A DNA stretch of 64,000 nucleotides from NCBI RefSeq assembly GCF_011089875.1, contig NZ_JAANAS010000061.1, positions 1 to 64,000 of the forward strand, in the 5' to 3' direction. This document shows, one piece after another, positions 29,997 through 39,113 of this stretch. The position numbers and the translations under genes are program-made. The DNA is from Psychroflexus maritimus (GTDB taxonomy: Bacteria > Bacteroidota > Bacteroidia > Flavobacteriales > Flavobacteriaceae). Each line of letters begins with the position of its first letter. Position 1 is the stretch's first letter. Under the pieces are notes generated by a model. That model did no database searches. It saw only the letters and a list, made by a program, of their open reading frames with translations, and had not been told where the DNA came from.

Positions 29997-30860
29997 TTAG
30001 TAAGTTTTAGTCATACTTTCGGGGACACAAATAATATAATCGGCTATTTCTTTGTATTCTTCGTCAAGTGTGTAAATGTCTTTTTGTTCAACAGTGGTTA
30101 AGGTAATAATCTCTATGTTTTCTGCATATTGGTTTAAATACCAGGCAATTCCTTCGTAAAAGTTGGAGTGATAAGCTCCGTTGAGGTGAAGAAATAAATG
30201 CTCATCTTTTAAGTTATTCCAAATAAAATAAGCCATTGTGGCATCTTTTATGGCTTGTGCTTTTACGATGTCTGGATTGGCATGTTCGCCTCCCATCAGT
30301 TCAAGCATGTTTTTATAGGTTTTCAAATTTTTATCATAAGGAATAGGCAAGGGGGCAACCCAAGATTTTTCATTTTCAGAAAGCCCTTCTAATGCCTCAA
30401 ATCCCCCTTCCTTATATACCTTTGAAGCAAAAGCTCTCGGGACGTTGGTGGCCGTCCATTGGACTTTATTTTGTTTTGCCCATTCAAAAAGTGGCTGGTA
30501 ATCGGTAGTGAAATTTGGCCACAAACGCATTTTTTGTTCAAATTCATCTGCAGAAATAGAATCCTTAACGTACAAATTGATGAATTCTTGTTGGTCGGTT
30601 TCAAACATTTCTGCTCCTATACTTAGTGGCACATCTTTCTTCTTCAAATCCTTTGCTATTTCAAGCTGAAGCCAATGAGAAATAGGGTTGTTGTGATATT
30701 CGCCAAAAAGAACGACTTGCGCTTTAGGAAGCTTTTTTAGCATTCGTTTGTAGGAAATTTTTCTGGCGTTAGATTTGTAAATGACATAGGCCTCCTTTTT
30801 TTGGGCATAAAGCCCCAAACTAATAAGTAAAACCAATAAAACAAATATGTTTTTCTTCAT
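29997..30860 (-). CDS. ChaN/Tiki-like protein
   Basis: A 287-residue exported protein with a signal peptide ending near GLYAQ. VLFGEYHNNPISHWLQLEIA, in part GEYHNNPISHWL, is the hallmark of the ChaN/DUF399 family. Later conserved parts are GAEMFETDQQ, ATNVPRAFAS and HLNGAYHSNF. Family members bind haem or act as metal-dependent peptidases, so the activity here is uncertain. It sits upstream of the nitrilase gene on the same strand. Confidence 0.88.
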   Translation of the reverse strand: MKKNIFVLLVLLISLGLYAQKKEAYVIYKSNARKISYKRMLKKLPKAQVVLFGEYHNNPISHWLQLEIAKDLKKKDVPLSIGAEMFETDQQEFINLYVKDSISADEFEQKMRLWPNFTTDYQPLFEWAKQNKVQWTATNVPRAFASKVYKEGGFEALEGLSENEKSWVAPLPIPYDKNLKTYKNMLELMGGEHANPDIVKAQAIKDATMAYFIWNNLKDEHLFLHLNGAYHSNFYEGIAWYLNQYAENIEIITLTTVEQKDIYTLDEEYKEIADYIICVPESMTKTY

Positions 30861-30903
30861 TGTAGCTAGGTATAAGGGGTTGTTTGCTGCTTTACGAATA
30901 ATA

Positions 30904-31125
30904 CTATTTCGGGCCTAATAGAGGTGGAGATTTAAAAGGTAGTTCGATAATTATCGGGATTTGGCTTGCCTGTATTTCGGCTTGATACTCAAGCTTTAAT
31001 GCTTGTTTATAAATTCCGCCAGTGGTTTTCATAGCTATGTTGTAGCCTGCTTTTTTAGTGTAGTAATCAAAACTATTTTCAAGTTCCCTTCCGGAAAACC
31101 CTATGCAATATACTTCTAATACCAT
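30904..31125 (-). pseudogene. Truncated RelE/ParE-type toxin gene
   Basis: The first 48 or so residues (VLEVYCIGFSGRELENSFDY, then YTKKAGYNIAMK and GIYKQALKLE) resemble the start of Bacteroidota ParE/RelE toxins. After about residue 50 the sequence departs into ASQIPIIIELPF, unlike a toxin C-terminus, and stops at 73 residues against about 95-100 expected. The normal core (usually with a YRV/FRYL-type strand and a final basic patch) is missing. The departing segment contains the self-complementary CGATAATTATCG. The start overlaps the antitoxin gene by 10 bp, the usual toxin-antitoxin layout. Confidence 0.6.
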
Positions 31126-31343
31126 TTCTGCACTTTTGCTTTTAAGTCACTTGCTTTGGTTAATCTTCCATTTTTAGAATCCTCCATTGATTTGTCCATT
31201 CTTTGATTAAACTCTTCAATGCCCATTTGCTTAAAATTTTCATTTTCTTTTTGTAAAATTTTCTCAAGACGAATAATTACTTCTTCGTTCTGAATTTTTA
31301 GAAACTCTTGCACAAATGCTATTTTTCTAGTTTGAATATCCAT
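31116..31343 (-). CDS. Antitoxin-like protein of a ParE/RelE-type pair
   Basis: A protein of about 75 residues (MDIQTRKIAFVQEFLKIQNE...) that is helical and charged, with the typical late segment SMEDSKNGRLTKASDL. This matches the small antitoxins that precede RelE/ParE toxins in Flavobacteriaceae. The frame extends to 31361, but ATG at 31343 gives the usual family N-terminus. It overlaps a toxin gene that looks truncated, so the module is probably dead or reduced to an orphan antitoxin. Confidence 0.6.
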   Translation of the reverse strand: MDIQTRKIAFVQEFLKIQNEEVIIRLEKILQKENENFKQMGIEEFNQRMDKSMEDSKNGRLTKASDLKAKVQKWY

Positions 31344-31361
31344 TTCTACGATTTTTATCAA

Positions 31362-31675
31362 ATGTACAAATTAAAACCTATAAGTTTATAGTTTAGTTTA
31401 AAGAGGTTTTAAGAGCTAATTTAAGCTAACCTATAAAATCTAAGCCTCAAATCTTGTCTTTTTTCTAGTTTGATGAGTGATGGTTTTGATTAATTTAATT
31501 TAACTTTACAGAAAATTGAAGGGTAGATTTTTAAAGATTATTCATTAATTCTATTTAATCTGCGCTAAAAATATTGAATTTGATCAATAAGCTTAAATTC
31601 TAAATACGAGTTTGTTTAAAATGATGTTTTTTTGAAATTTCTTAGCGAACAAAAAAAATTAGAAAATAAAAGTTA
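31362..31675. other. AT-rich gap, no gene seen
   Basis: This 314-bp stretch between the antitoxin gene and the SulP gene should hold promoters for both directions. I find no reading frame, RNA gene, terminator or clear repeat in it, and no full TTTG / TAnnTTTG pair. Confidence 0.6.
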
Positions 31676-33286
31676 ATGAGTAGAAAAATTAGAAGCAGGA
31701 ATACAAGTTTAACTGGTTTAGCTAAGTTAAAAGCGTATTGGAAGCAGGATATGCTTGCTGGTTTTATGGTTTTTCTTATTGCTTTGCCTTTGAGTTTAGG
31801 GATAGCAAAAGCTAGTGGATTTCCTCCCGCTATGGGGGTTTTAACCGCTATAGTTGGAGGTATTTTTACCCCTATTTTTCGCGTTTCAGAATTGAGTATT
31901 AAAGGCCCTGCTGCAGGACTTATTACTATTTGCGCTGCCAGTGTAATGGAGTTTGGTGGCGATGAACAAGCTTGGATGATTACTTGTGCCGCCATTGTTG
32001 TTATGGCTATTTTACAAATCATTTTATCCTTGCTTAAGTTTGGAGATTATGCCGATTTCTTTCCTCATTCTGCGGTACATGGGATGCTGTCAGCTATTGG
32101 AATTATTATTATTGCCAAACAAATTCCTGTTTTGTTAGGCGAAAACCCAACTGCCTACGCTGGAGAAGGTCCAATTGAGCTTTTGCTTGATATTCCAAGG
32201 TTTATTAGTCATGCTAATTGGCCAGTTGCTGTGGTGGGCTTTGTAGGTCTTTTGGCGATGTTTTTAATTCCTGTAATTAAATTAAAACTCATTCAAAAAA
32301 TACCCGCACCAATGTGGGTGTTGCTTTTAACTGTTCCGCTCTCAATTTATTGGCAGTTTGGCGATATGAAAGGAAATTACACTCTAGTACAAGTAGGAGA
32401 CTTTTGGGGTAGTTTTGGCTTTCATTTTGATTTTTCAGCCATAGCTACTTTTGCTTTTTGGAAGTATGTTTTTATGCTTTTGTTTGTCAATAGCTTAGAG
32501 TCTATGCTTACGGTAAAAGCGGTGGATGACTTGCAGCCAGAAACTGAAAAATCGGATGCTAATGGCGATTTAATGGGGAATGGATTTGGAAACATAATCA
32601 CTGGTTTTTTAGGCGCAACACCCATGATTTCTGAAGTAGTTAGAAGTTCTGCCAACATTGGTTTTAAAGCCAAAAGCAAGTGGGCTAATTTTTTTCACGG
32701 GGCTTTTTTGTTATTGGCTATGATATTTTTAATTCCTATTATTGAGAAAATTCCTAATGCTGCCTTAGCCGCTATTTTGATTTATGCCGGCTATCGCCTT
32801 GTTGCTCCTAGAGAATTTTTGCTTACTTATCGTGTAGGAAAAGAACAACTAGCCGCTTTTTTAGTAACCATTGTTGTTACTTTAGCCCAAGACTTGTTGA
32901 TTGGTATATTGGCAGGTTTAATTGTAGAGCTTAGTATTTATTTGTTCATGGGGGTAAAGCTTTCAAATTTAGTTAAAGCTAATTATCAATTAGTAGAGCG
33001 CGATAAAGAGTTAGTAGTGGTTTTAAAAGGAGCTGCTTTATTTACCAATATTATAGGATTTAAAAAAGTATTTTATAGAATTCCAGAAAAATCTACCTTC
33101 TTTTTAGATTGCAGTGAAGCTAAATTAATCGATCATTCATTTTTGTTTTTCATTCAGGTATTTCAAAAAGATTATAACCGCAAAGGTGGGCATTTTAAGC
33201 TTATAGGAATGCAAAACCACAGTCGGTTTTCAAGCCACAAATTGGCCACGCGAATCAAGAAGGAAAAAGAAGGTTCAAATGAATAA
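31676..33286 (+). CDS. SulP-family anion transporter
   Basis: A 536-residue polytopic inner-membrane protein of the SulP/SLC26 family. The opening WKQDMLAGFMVFLIALPLSLGIA, in part DMLAGFMVFLIALPLSLGIA, and the ELSIKGPAAGLITI signature are clear. About 11-13 spans are followed by a short STAS-like cytoplasmic tail from about residue 440. It could import sulfate or bicarbonate. If sulfate, it would help supply the sulfotransferases of the polysaccharide locus 20 kb away, but that is only a guess. No carbonic anhydrase gene is adjacent. Confidence 0.9.
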   Translation: MSRKIRSRNTSLTGLAKLKAYWKQDMLAGFMVFLIALPLSLGIAKASGFPPAMGVLTAIVGGIFTPIFRVSELSIKGPAAGLITICAASVMEFGGDEQAWMITCAAIVVMAILQIILSLLKFGDYADFFPHSAVHGMLSAIGIIIIAKQIPVLLGENPTAYAGEGPIELLLDIPRFISHANWPVAVVGFVGLLAMFLIPVIKLKLIQKIPAPMWVLLLTVPLSIYWQFGDMKGNYTLVQVGDFWGSFGFHFDFSAIATFAFWKYVFMLLFVNSLESMLTVKAVDDLQPETEKSDANGDLMGNGFGNIITGFLGATPMISEVVRSSANIGFKAKSKWANFFHGAFLLLAMIFLIPIIEKIPNAALAAILIYAGYRLVAPREFLLTYRVGKEQLAAFLVTIVVTLAQDLLIGILAGLIVELSIYLFMGVKLSNLVKANYQLVERDKELVVVLKGAALFTNIIGFKKVFYRIPEKSTFFLDCSEAKLIDHSFLFFIQVFQKDYNRKGGHFKLIGMQNHSRFSSHKLATRIKKEKEGSNE

Positions 33287-33340
33287 TTGTATTCTAAACT
33301 TGAAGTAAAAAGCTGTGAATTAAATTGAAAACCAAGAACT

Positions 33341-33973
33341 ATGCTTAGAAAAACTATTCTTTTATTTGTTTTGCTTATTGGGTTTACCCTTAGTTTTCTT
33401 TTAATCAGCGATGGGTACGTAAAGTCAACTGCAAAAGATCACCTTCACTCGGATGTAGCATCAATTCCTTCAGCTAAAGTAGGAATTGTATTAGGTACGT
33501 CAAAACACTTAAAGTCGGGCCAAGAAAAATTGTATTTTAAGTACCGCATTGCAGCAGCGGTAGAATTGTATAAAGCGGGGAAAATCGAAAAAATTTTGGT
33601 AAGTGGAGATAACAGGCATAGAAGCTATAACGAACCGAAAGATATGCAACAAAGTCTGTTAGCTTTAGGTATTCCAAAAGAAGCTATTGTATTAGATTAT
33701 GCTGGTCTCAGGACCTTAGATTCCATGCACCGAGTTAAGTTTGTGTTTGGCCAAGAAGAGGTCATTGTTATTTCGCAAAAATTCCACAATGAGCGGGCTG
33801 TTGTTATTGCGGCATCTATTGGATTAAAGGCTCATGCTTACAATGCAAAAGACGTATCGGTGAGCTACGGTATAAAAACTAAGATTAGAGAAAAATTTGC
33901 GCGCACAAAGTTAGTTTTAGACTTGCTGCTTAATAAACAACCTAAATTCCTTGGTGAAAAAGAAGTCATTTAA
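33341..33973 (+). CDS. SanA/YdcF-like DUF218 protein
   Basis: A 210-residue protein with an N-terminal membrane span (ILLFVLLIGFTLSFLLI) and a DUF218 domain. Visible family segments are GIVLGTSKH, YFKYRIAAAVELYKAGKI, ILVSGDN and DYAGLRTLDSMHRV. It resembles SanA, implicated in envelope barrier function in enterobacteria, though the biochemical role is unknown. It follows the SulP gene by 54 bp on the same strand and converges on pdxA. Confidence 0.87.
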   Translation: MLRKTILLFVLLIGFTLSFLLISDGYVKSTAKDHLHSDVASIPSAKVGIVLGTSKHLKSGQEKLYFKYRIAAAVELYKAGKIEKILVSGDNRHRSYNEPKDMQQSLLALGIPKEAIVLDYAGLRTLDSMHRVKFVFGQEEVIVISQKFHNERAVVIAASIGLKAHAYNAKDVSVSYGIKTKIREKFARTKLVLDLLLNKQPKFLGEKEVI

Positions 33974-33987
33974 ACGCCTAATAAAAC

Positions 33988-35046
33988 CTAGCCTTTACTT
34001 CGGTGGCGTTTTTGAATTTCTAGTGGATTTTTAGTAATTGCTATATAATCCATTCGATTCTTAAAAATTTCAATGGCTTTAAACACTGCTTCAGCAAATG
34101 AAGAATGATCAGCTTCTCCTTTTCCTGCAATATCAAATGCTGTTCCATGGTCGGGAGAAGTTCTTATGCGATTCATGCCTGCTGTGTAATTTACTCCTTT
34201 TCCAAAACTTAATGTTTTAAATGGAATTAAACCTTGATCATGATAAGCCGCCAAAACTGCGTCAAAGTTTTCATGATTTTTACTCCCAAAGAAACTATCG
34301 GCGGCATAAGGGCCAAAAACTAATTCGCCTTGCATATCGTTAATTTTATGGATGGTAGGTTTTAATATTCGGTCGTCTTCATCGCCAATTACTCCATTGT
34401 CGCCAGAATGAGGATTAATGCCTAATACAGCAATTTTAGGTTTTCTAATACCAAAATCCTTGCGTAAAGATGCACTCATAATGCCTACTTTTTTCTCAAT
34501 TAATTCGGGAGTAATATGGTTGGCTACATCCTTCACCGGAACGTGGTCGGTGAGTAAACCCACGCGAATTTTATCTGAAACCATAAACATCATGTTATCG
34601 CCTTTCAAAGCTTGTGCAAAATAATCGGTATGTCCAGGAAATTTAAATTCTTCAGATTGAATGCTATTTTTATTAATGGGGGCGGTAACTAGCACATCTA
34701 TATGTTTTTTGATGAGTGCTTGGGTAGCAACTTCAATAGAGCGCACAGCGTATTTTCCAGCAACTTTGTCTTCTTCGCCAAAATTCACCTTAAAATTAGA
34801 CTTCCACGCATTTACCACATTTAATTTACCATCCACTACCTTTTCAGAATGAGGAGCGGTAAAAAACCTATTTTCTAGACCAAAATGTTTTTTAAAAAAC
34901 GAAAGCATTTTTACATTAGCAAAAATAACTGGCGTACACAACTCCATCATTCTTGGGTCTTCAAAAGTTTTTAAAACAATCTCAGGACCAATACCGTTTA
35001 AATCGCCAATGCTAATACCAACTTTTACTTTCTTTGTTTCGCTCAT
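33988..35046 (-). CDS. pdxA: 4-hydroxythreonine-4-phosphate dehydrogenase
   Basis: Oxidises 4-phosphohydroxy-L-threonine in the deoxyxylulose-5-phosphate-dependent route to pyridoxal phosphate. The 352-residue protein has the family start GISIGDLNGIGPEIVLKTF, then VTAPINKNSI, the metal-binding region FPGHTDYFA, GINPHSGDNG, YHDQGLIPFK and the closing RTSPDHGTAFDIAGKG. It is divergent from ribE. No pdxJ lies in the window. Confidence 0.96.
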   Translation of the reverse strand: MSETKKVKVGISIGDLNGIGPEIVLKTFEDPRMMELCTPVIFANVKMLSFFKKHFGLENRFFTAPHSEKVVDGKLNVVNAWKSNFKVNFGEEDKVAGKYAVRSIEVATQALIKKHIDVLVTAPINKNSIQSEEFKFPGHTDYFAQALKGDNMMFMVSDKIRVGLLTDHVPVKDVANHITPELIEKKVGIMSASLRKDFGIRKPKIAVLGINPHSGDNGVIGDEDDRILKPTIHKINDMQGELVFGPYAADSFFGSKNHENFDAVLAAYHDQGLIPFKTLSFGKGVNYTAGMNRIRTSPDHGTAFDIAGKGEADHSSFAEAVFKAIEIFKNRMDYIAITKNPLEIQKRHRSKG

Positions 35047-35114
35047 AGGTGCATAATTTTATTTAAAAATAGATAAAGTTATGATAAGAAACCCAAGTCC
35101 CTTTAAAAAACATC

Positions 35115-35122
35115 TATTTTTG
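35115..35122 (+). promoter_or_regulatory. -7 element for ribE (TATTTTTG)
   Basis: Matches TAnnTTTG 26 nt before the ribE ATG. No FMN riboswitch structure is recognisable in the short leader. Confidence 0.5.
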
Positions 35123-35148
35123 CAAAGGTAATTAAATATTCTACAACA

Positions 35149-35751
35149 ATGTTTACAGGAATCATAGAAGAAATAGGTCATATTAGAAAAATTTTGCAAG
35201 AAGGCGAAAATATACATTTTTATGTGGAAGCCAATTTTACCCCCGAATTAAAAATTGACCAAAGTGTAGCTCACAATGGGGTTTGTCTTACGGTGGTAGA
35301 AATTTCTGACCCAATATACAAAGTTACAGCCATTCAAGAAACGCTGGACAAAACTGCTTTGGGGCAGCTGCAAATTAATGATGCTGTTAATTTAGAACGG
35401 GGTATGAAAATGAATGCGCATTTAGACGGCCACATCGTACAAGGGCACGTTGACCAAACTGCCACTTGTGTTCACCGGGAAGAAAAAAATGGAAGTTGGA
35501 TTTTTACTTTTTCGTATGCTCCTCAACAACAAAATGTAACCATAGAAAAAGGAAGTATTACTATTAACGGAGTAAGTTTAACGTTAGTTAATAGCCAACT
35601 TAACCAATTTAGCGTCGCTATTATTCCGTTTACTTATGCGCATACCACTTTCAGAAACCTCCAAAAAGGAGACACCGTCAACTTAGAATTTGATGTTATC
35701 GGGAAGTACGTAAAACGCTTAATGGAACTTCAAATCCATCAGAAAAAGTAA
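35149..35751 (+). CDS. ribE: Riboflavin synthase, alpha subunit
   Basis: Dismutates two 6,7-dimethyl-8-ribityllumazine molecules to riboflavin. The 200-residue protein has the two tandem lumazine-binding barrels expected. The N-terminus MFTGIIEEIG, the first-domain SVAHNGVCLTV, the linking HLDGHIVQGHVD and the second-domain GSITINGVSLTLV are all present. It is a lone gene here, divergent from pdxA. Confidence 0.96.
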   Translation: MFTGIIEEIGHIRKILQEGENIHFYVEANFTPELKIDQSVAHNGVCLTVVEISDPIYKVTAIQETLDKTALGQLQINDAVNLERGMKMNAHLDGHIVQGHVDQTATCVHREEKNGSWIFTFSYAPQQQNVTIEKGSITINGVSLTLVNSQLNQFSVAIIPFTYAHTTFRNLQKGDTVNLEFDVIGKYVKRLMELQIHQKK

Positions 35752-35912
35752 TCACTTCTGTTGATGCTTAAGCGCAAGCTATCGTATTTTTGATGCAGTA
35801 AAGCACAGCAAACTAATAAATGGACTGTTTTTTTTATAAATAGAACACAGCATCTTACAAAATATCCCTCAAAAAATAAACTTAAGATCAAATTCAAGTA
35901 CCTAGTTTTTGC

Positions 35913-35920
35913 TACTTTTG
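35913..35920 (+). promoter_or_regulatory. -7 element for the S1/P1 nuclease gene (TACTTTTG)
   Basis: Matches TAnnTTTG 14 nt before the ATG at 35935. A good -33 TTTG is not seen. Confidence 0.45.
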
Positions 35921-35934
35921 AAGCAAAAATTGAT

Positions 35935-36711
35935 ATGCGTATTTTAATTTATTGTTTTAGCTTTTTGTTTTTTTCATCTGCGGTTTTTGCTAATGAAGAT
36001 TGGGGAAAGAATGGTCATCGAGCCGTAGCTCAAATTGCTGAATCTTACCTTTCTAACAAAGCCCGCGATCAAATTGAAAAACTACTAGAAGGCGAATCTA
36101 TGGCAACAGCCTCAACTTTTGCCGATGAAATTAAAAGTGATTCGCGCTACGACGAATTTAACACCTGGCATTATGTTAATGTGGATTTTGATGCGACTTA
36201 TCAAACGGTTGATAAAAACCCCGCAGGAGATCTTCTTCAAGGAATTAAAACCTGCCTAACGCAACTAGAAGATACAACTACCTCAGCAAATGATAAAACA
36301 TTCTATCTAAAAATGCTGATTCATTTGATAGCCGACATGCATCAACCGTTGCATTTAGGCTTGGAAGAAGACCGTGGTGCTAACGATATTAAAGTTACTT
36401 GGTTTGGTAATTCAACTAACTTGCACCGTGTTTGGGATACAAATATGATTGAATCTTACAACATGAGTTTTACTGAATTAGCGCATCATAAATTTCCACT
36501 TACAGAAGATGAAATAAACATTTATCAAGAAGGCAACCTCATGGACTGGTTTGATGAAACTAGAATCTTGACTCAGGAAGTTTATCTTTCTGCCCAAGAT
36601 GGCGATGCTTTAGGATATGCTTATTCTTACCAATGGCTGCCTAGGCTTCGTAAACAATTACACAAAGCTGGAATTCGGTTAGCTCAAATGCTGAATGAGC
36701 TTTACGGGTAA
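35935..36711 (+). CDS. Secreted S1/P1-type zinc nuclease
   Basis: A 258-residue exported nuclease with a signal peptide ending near VFANEDW. S1/P1 enzymes use a trinuclear zinc site whose ligands include an N-terminal Trp and several His and Asp residues. Here the candidates are WGKNGHRAV, TWHYVN, LIADMHQPLHLG and NLHRVWD. It should degrade single-stranded RNA or DNA and remove 3' phosphates outside the cytoplasm, probably for phosphate or nucleotide scavenging. It is monocistronic and precedes the polysaccharide locus. Confidence 0.93.
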   Translation: MRILIYCFSFLFFSSAVFANEDWGKNGHRAVAQIAESYLSNKARDQIEKLLEGESMATASTFADEIKSDSRYDEFNTWHYVNVDFDATYQTVDKNPAGDLLQGIKTCLTQLEDTTTSANDKTFYLKMLIHLIADMHQPLHLGLEEDRGANDIKVTWFGNSTNLHRVWDTNMIESYNMSFTELAHHKFPLTEDEINIYQEGNLMDWFDETRILTQEVYLSAQDGDALGYAYSYQWLPRLRKQLHKAGIRLAQMLNELYG

Positions 36712-36836
36712 GTTTTGAAATAAAAATACCTTAAAAACAGCCATTACTAGCTCTAATCAAAAAAAGTGAGCTAACTAATAGGAAGTAAGTAACTGCAAAT
36801 TTCAAAATAATTCTTAACAAATTAAACCCCTAAAAG

Positions 36837-36869
36837 TTTGTATAATTCTAGTAAGTTTCCTTATATTTG
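36837..36869 (+). promoter_or_regulatory. Promoter of the polysaccharide locus
   Basis: The best promoter in the window: TTTG at 36837-36840 and TATATTTG at 36862-36869, separated by 21 nt, which is within the known spacing for the Bacteroidota primary sigma factor. Transcription would begin near 36876 and run about 420 nt before the ugd start codon. Confidence 0.75.
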
Positions 36870-37293
36870 CTACCTGATTAAAATAGCCAATTTTAAAGTG
36901 CAAGAAAAAACAGACTTTTCAATATCAATATTCTAAAGTTAACTGTAAATCAGCTTTTTTGAAATTCAAGAGCTGAATTTTTTGTGCCTTTTTTTGAAAT
37001 CGTGAGTTGTTAAATGGGACTCGCGACGGCGAAGCCGTGCAAAATTTCACCCAAAACCAATGTCAGCTCGAGTGTTTTTTTAAATGAAGCACAGCGAAAT
37101 TCAAAAAAAAATGTATCGAGAACCTTTATGGAATAAGCTCTCGTTACATTCGCCGTACCGAACACTCGAGCTAATAGAAAACGAGCTATTAGTTAAAAAA
37201 ACAGAAAATGAAACACGCATGTTTAAAGCTTCTGCAATGGGACAATGATTATATGTGTTGCATCTGACAACTAAAAAGCAATAAAATAAACCG
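36870..37293 (+). promoter_or_regulatory. Long 5' leader of the polysaccharide locus
   Basis: No gene is seen in this stretch. It contains a terminator-like hairpin (36947-36983), a small hairpin ACGGC/GCCGT near 37026-37038, an exact 11-bp inverted repeat AGCTCGAGTGT (37065-37075) with its complement (37162-37172), and a TGTATCGAGAACC segment near 37111. The last two share the GAGTG...TGTATCGA arm pattern of the palindromic units downstream. The long structured leader could allow transcript-elongation control, as in other Bacteroidota capsule loci, but no UpxY/NusG-like gene is present here. Confidence 0.45.
36947..36983 (+). terminator. Terminator-like hairpin in the leader
   Basis: AAATCAGCT pairs with AGCTGAATTT (one bulge), followed by a T-run to 36983. 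It lies about 70 nt after the predicted transcription start and 310 nt before ugd, so it is an attenuator candidate. The core stem is only 6 bp plus A-T pairs. Confidence 0.4.
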
Positions 37294-38712
37294 ATGAAAA
37301 AAATCAAAACAATCACCTGTATTGGTGCGGGATATGTAGGCGGGCCTACCATGGCTGTCATTGCTAGTAAATGTCCCGAGATAAAAGTAAATGTAGTTGA
37401 TATTAATGAAAAACGCATTGCTCAATGGAACGATGCTGATGTAAATAATATCCCTATTTATGAACCAGGACTTGCTGAAATTGTAGCTGAAACGCGTGAT
37501 AAAAACTTATTTTTCTCTACAGAAGTCGATCAAGCGATTGATGAAGCAGAGATGATTTTTATTTCGGTAAACACGCCAACCAAAACTTATGGAATAGGAA
37601 AAGGAAAAGCAGCCGATTTAAAATATATTGAACTCTGTGCGCGTCAGATTGCTCGCGTGGCAAAAGACGATAAAATTGTAGTTGAAAAATCAACTTTACC
37701 CGTGCGGACGGCAGAGGCCTTAACAAGTATTTTGCATAATACTGGTAATGGAGTGAAGTATCACATTCTTTCTAATCCTGAATTCCTAGCCGAAGGAACA
37801 GCAATTCAGGATTTATTAAAACCCGATCGAATTTTAATTGGCGGTGATTCAGATACCCAAGAAGCAAGAGAGGCTATGCAGGCTTTGGTAGATGTATATG
37901 CGCATTGGCTAACCGATGAGCAAATCTTAACCACTAATGTTTGGAGTTCTGAATTGTCTAAATTAACCGCCAATGCCTTTTTAGCTCAACGCATCTCCAG
38001 CATCAATGCCATGAGTGAATTATGTGAAAAAACAGAAGCCGATGTAGATGAAGTAGCCAAAGCTATTGGCATGGATTCTAGAATTGGCCCTAAATTTTTA
38101 AAAGCCTCTGTTGGATTTGGAGGTTCTTGTTTTCAAAAAGATATTTTGAACTTAGTTTATATCTCACAATCTTTAGGCTTGCAAGAAGTAGCCGATTATT
38201 GGGAGCAGGTCATTATCATGAACGATCACCAAAAAAGAAGATTTGCACAACACATTGTAAAAACCTTATACAATACCGTTTCAGGAAAAAAGATAAGCTT
38301 ATTAGGGTGGGCGTTCAAAAAAGACACCAATGATACACGAGAAAGTGCGGCTATTTATGTTTCCGATTACTTGCTAAGTGAACATGCAAAAATAGTGGTT
38401 TACGACCCTAAAGTTTCTTCAGAGCAAGTTTATGCCGACTTAGAATACCTTGGTACCCACGACCCAGCATTTATTAGGGAACAAGTGAAAGTAGTGAGTT
38501 CACCAACCGAAGCTTGTTTTCAGGCTCATGCTGTGGCTATTATGACAGAGTGGAACGAGTTCAATACTTACAACTGGAAAGAAATCTACCAACACATGAT
38601 GAAACCCGCATTTTTATTTGATGGACGTAATATTTTAAATCGCTATGAAATGAAAGAAATTGGTTTTGAGGTGTATGCGATAGGGAAAGGCCCTTCGATA
38701 CAAATCGCTTAA
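37294..38712 (+). CDS. ugd: UDP-glucose 6-dehydrogenase
   Basis: Oxidises UDP-glucose to UDP-glucuronate, the acidic precursor for the surface polymer. The 472-residue protein has the NAD-binding [16 protein letters not shown] at the N-terminus, the catalytic cysteine in [12 protein letters not shown] (residues of about 270-281) and the C-terminal UDP-binding [14 protein letters not shown]. It resembles the long type also found in animals. It is the first gene after the leader. A second, truncated copy lies at 45898-46455. Palindromic units begin 21 bp before its stop codon. Confidence 0.96.
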   Translation: MKKIKTITCIGAGYVGGPTMAVIASKCPEIKVNVVDINEKRIAQWNDADVNNIPIYEPGLAEIVAETRDKNLFFSTEVDQAIDEAEMIFISVNTPTKTYGIGKGKAADLKYIELCARQIARVAKDDKIVVEKSTLPVRTAEALTSILHNTGNGVKYHILSNPEFLAEGTAIQDLLKPDRILIGGDSDTQEAREAMQALVDVYAHWLTDEQILTTNVWSSELSKLTANAFLAQRISSINAMSELCEKTEADVDEVAKAIGMDSRIGPKFLKASVGFGGSCFQKDILNLVYISQSLGLQEVADYWEQVIIMNDHQKRRFAQHIVKTLYNTVSGKKISLLGWAFKKDTNDTRESAAIYVSDYLLSEHAKIVVYDPKVSSEQVYADLEYLGTHDPAFIREQVKVVSSPTEACFQAHAVAIMTEWNEFNTYNWKEIYQHMMKPAFLFDGRNILNRYEMKEIGFEVYAIGKGPSIQIA

Positions 38713-39097
38713 CAGCGATTCACTCAGGGACCTTTGTTCCTTGTTATAAAAAGTGGGCTTCGATATATTTTTATTTCGTTCCCTGAGTGTTCCGATGGTA
38801 ATCGGAACGTATCGAAGGGCGAAATAAAAACTCTCAGCCACCTTTTAAAATACGTTAAATAGAAAATTTAATACTGAAAACTAAATAATAGATCCCTGAG
38901 TGTTCCGATTATAATCGGAACGTATCGAAGGGAAACATAGGTTCCTGAGTGATTTTGCGATAGCAAAATTGTACCGAAGAATTTTTCTCTATTGAAAACC
39001 AAAACATAGGTCCCTGAGTGATTTTAAAAACGATCCCTGAGTGATTTTGTGATAGCAAAATTGTATCGAAGGGCCTTTTTAAAATTGTATCGAAGGG
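38691..39097. repeat. Palindromic-unit array 1
   Basis: Complete 40-nt units lie at 38691-38730 (minus), 38780-38819, 38893-38932, 38942-38981 and 39034-39073 (plus). Every unit reads TCCCTGAGTG, 7-nt stem, 4-nt loop, complementary 7-nt stem, one base, GTATCGAAGGG. Stems differ: AATCGCT, TTCCGAT and ATTTTGC/ATTTTGT. The unit at 39034 sits inside a larger palindrome whose halves are 39011-39033 and 39074-39097. The first unit overlaps the end of ugd and supplies its last codons. The 38930-39113 part shows no gene. Confidence 0.9.
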
Positions 39098-39113
39098 CCG
39101 ATAAATAATAACC

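Noticed and set aside
35123-35148. FMN riboswitch before ribE
   Set aside because: The predicted leader is far too short for an RFN element, and none of its conserved parts is visible.
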